From Ramlibacter sp. (GTDB lineage: Bacteria > Pseudomonadota > Gammaproteobacteria > Burkholderiales > Burkholderiaceae_C), in NCBI GenBank assembly GCA_023701085.1, contig JAMPXR010000140.1, positions 1 through 6,601 on the forward strand: DNA of 6,601 nucleotides. The letters run 5' to 3'. Every line of letters begins with the position of its first letter. The stretch's first letter is position 1. Positions 5,896 through 6,601 of this stretch are shown piece after piece. Position numbers and translations under genes: made by a program. The notes below the pieces were generated by a model. The model searched no databases. It was not told the DNA's origin and saw nothing but the letters and a program-made list of their open reading frames with translations.

Positions 5896-6564
5896 TTAGT
5901 TCGGATCGGTCAGGCTGTGCCGGATGGCGAAGGCGTACAGGTCGAGCCGGTTGGAAAGCCCCAGCTTGGCGTAAACCGAGGTGAGCTGGTTGCGCAGCGT
6001 GAATTCGCTGATGCACAGGCGCTCGGCGATCACCTTGGCCGGCACGGTGGCGTCGCTGGCGACGGCGGCGATGGTCTTGCGCTCGCGCAGCGTCAGCGTG
6101 GCGATCTTGCCCTGGCTGGGGTCGTTGGCCCGGGACGCCTTCTGGCGCGCCATTTCCATGAAGATGCGGCCCAGGGCGCGCCGGTCTATCCACAGCTCGC
6201 CCTCGTGGATTTTTTCGATCGCCTTGAGCAGCAGCTCGGGCGAGTCCTTCTTGAGGACGACGCCGCGGGCGCCGGACAGGACGGCCCGGTCCAGCATTTC
6301 CAGGTCGGCCGAGCCGGAGATGATGAGGATCTTCGCGCTGCCGGCCTCCTGCAAGGTCTTCACCGCTTCGTCGGCCTGGTCTTCTTCCAGGTCCAGCAGC
6401 ACCACATGGGGCGCGACTTGACCCAGCGCCTCCACGCTTTCGTCGACCGTGGGAGACGAACCGGCCAGTTCGAGCCGCGGGTGCGCGCTTTGCACCAGGC
6501 GCTCCAGTCCCCAGCACTCCATCGGCGGAGCGATCACATAGATGAGGATGGGCTTGGGTGCCAC
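5896..6564 (-). CDS. LuxR/NarL-family response regulator with atypical receiver domain
   Basis: A DNA-binding transcription regulator of 222 residues, the normal NarL-family size. The N-terminal receiver domain (about 5-118) keeps the phospho-acceptor position D58 (VVLLDLEED), a serine at the switch position (S83 in IISGS) and the conserved lysine (K105 in VVLKK). However, the acidic pair normally found after the first strand is missing: the segment reads ILIYVIAPPMECWG. A linker (about 119-155) leads to a C-terminal GerE/LuxR helix-turn-helix (about 157-218) with LTLRERKTIAAVA, ERLCISEFTLRNQLTSVYAKLGLSNR. Conventional Asp phosphorylation may therefore be weak or absent. The start is a GTG without an SD, and the frame stays open to the window edge, so an upstream start outside the window is possible. 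Five residues before the first strand is nevertheless normal for the family. No sensor kinase gene is visible. Confidence 0.9.
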   Translation of the reverse strand: MAPKPILIYVIAPPMECWGLERLVQSAHPRLELAGSSPTVDESVEALGQVAPHVVLLDLEEDQADEAVKTLQEAGSAKILIISGSADLEMLDRAVLSGARGVVLKKDSPELLLKAIEKIHEGELWIDRRALGRIFMEMARQKASRANDPSQGKIATLTLRERKTIAAVASDATVPAKVIAERLCISEFTLRNQLTSVYAKLGLSNRLDLYAFAIRHSLTDPN

Positions 6565-6595
6565 GGTAAGCAGGGACTGACTGGCTATGCTGAAA

Positions 6596-6601
6596 ATGAT
6601 A
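6596..6601 (-). promoter_or_regulatory. Possible -10 box upstream of the response regulator
   Basis: TATCAT on the minus strand lies 31 nt before GTG 6564, in a locally AT-richer patch at the right edge. It would suit a sigma70 -10 box with a leader of about 25 nt. The -35 region is outside the window, so this is only a suggestion. Confidence 0.2.

Noticed and set aside
5498..6517. A 339-codon minus-strand frame ending with the VanZ-like sequence
   Set aside because: Its first two thirds lie out of frame over the response regulator and are low-quality Arg/Ala/Gly sequence. Only the last 121 codons, from ATG 5863, are the real gene.

Overview
The window is GC-rich (high G/C at third codon positions), densely packed chromosomal DNA. 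A short YdcH/DUF465 gene, an exopolysaccharide (EPS) export locus and a RavA/ViaA pair together suggest a betaproteobacterium, most likely Burkholderiales. That placement is inferred from protein flavour; there is no marker gene here. I see no rRNA, tRNA, CRISPR array, insertion sequence or transfer signature.

Region by region: (1) 1-1133, minus strand, is the 5' part of a GumC/Wzz-type polysaccharide chain-length determinant that runs off the left edge. (2) 1164-1985, minus, is a short outer-membrane polysaccharide export (OPX, Wza/GumB-type) protein with a signal peptide. These two begin an EPS operon that continues leftwards out of the window. (3) 1986-2144 is its intergenic control region, rich in short inverted repeats, with a TAAAAT box very close to the OPX start codon. 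(4) 2145-3686 and 3699-5111, minus, form a two-gene operon: a RavA-type MoxR AAA+ ATPase followed 12 nt later by its von Willebrand factor A (VWA) partner ViaA, which starts with TTG. (5) 5112-5272 is a divergent intergenic region with a GC-rich hairpin. (6) 5273-5506, plus, is a 77-aa YdcH-family protein, the only plus-strand gene, with a strong ribosome binding site. (7) 5498-5863, minus, is a small VanZ-like membrane protein whose 3' end overlaps that of the YdcH gene by 9 bp. (8) 5896-6564, minus, is a LuxR/NarL-type response regulator whose receiver domain lacks the usual acidic pocket; it is 32 bp upstream of the VanZ gene and probably co-transcribed with it.

How they may work together: the OPX and chain-length proteins are the periplasm-spanning export part of a Wzx/Wzy-type EPS pathway. 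The LuxR-type regulator and VanZ-like protein resemble accessory genes often seen near betaproteobacterial EPS loci, but a direct regulatory link is only inference. RavA/ViaA is a chaperone-like ATPase/VWA pair lying between the two and is probably functionally separate. I did not find a convincing new multi-gene system. The most interesting points are the degenerate receiver domain, the dyad-rich EPS control region and the structured 32-bp spacer between the regulator and VanZ genes.
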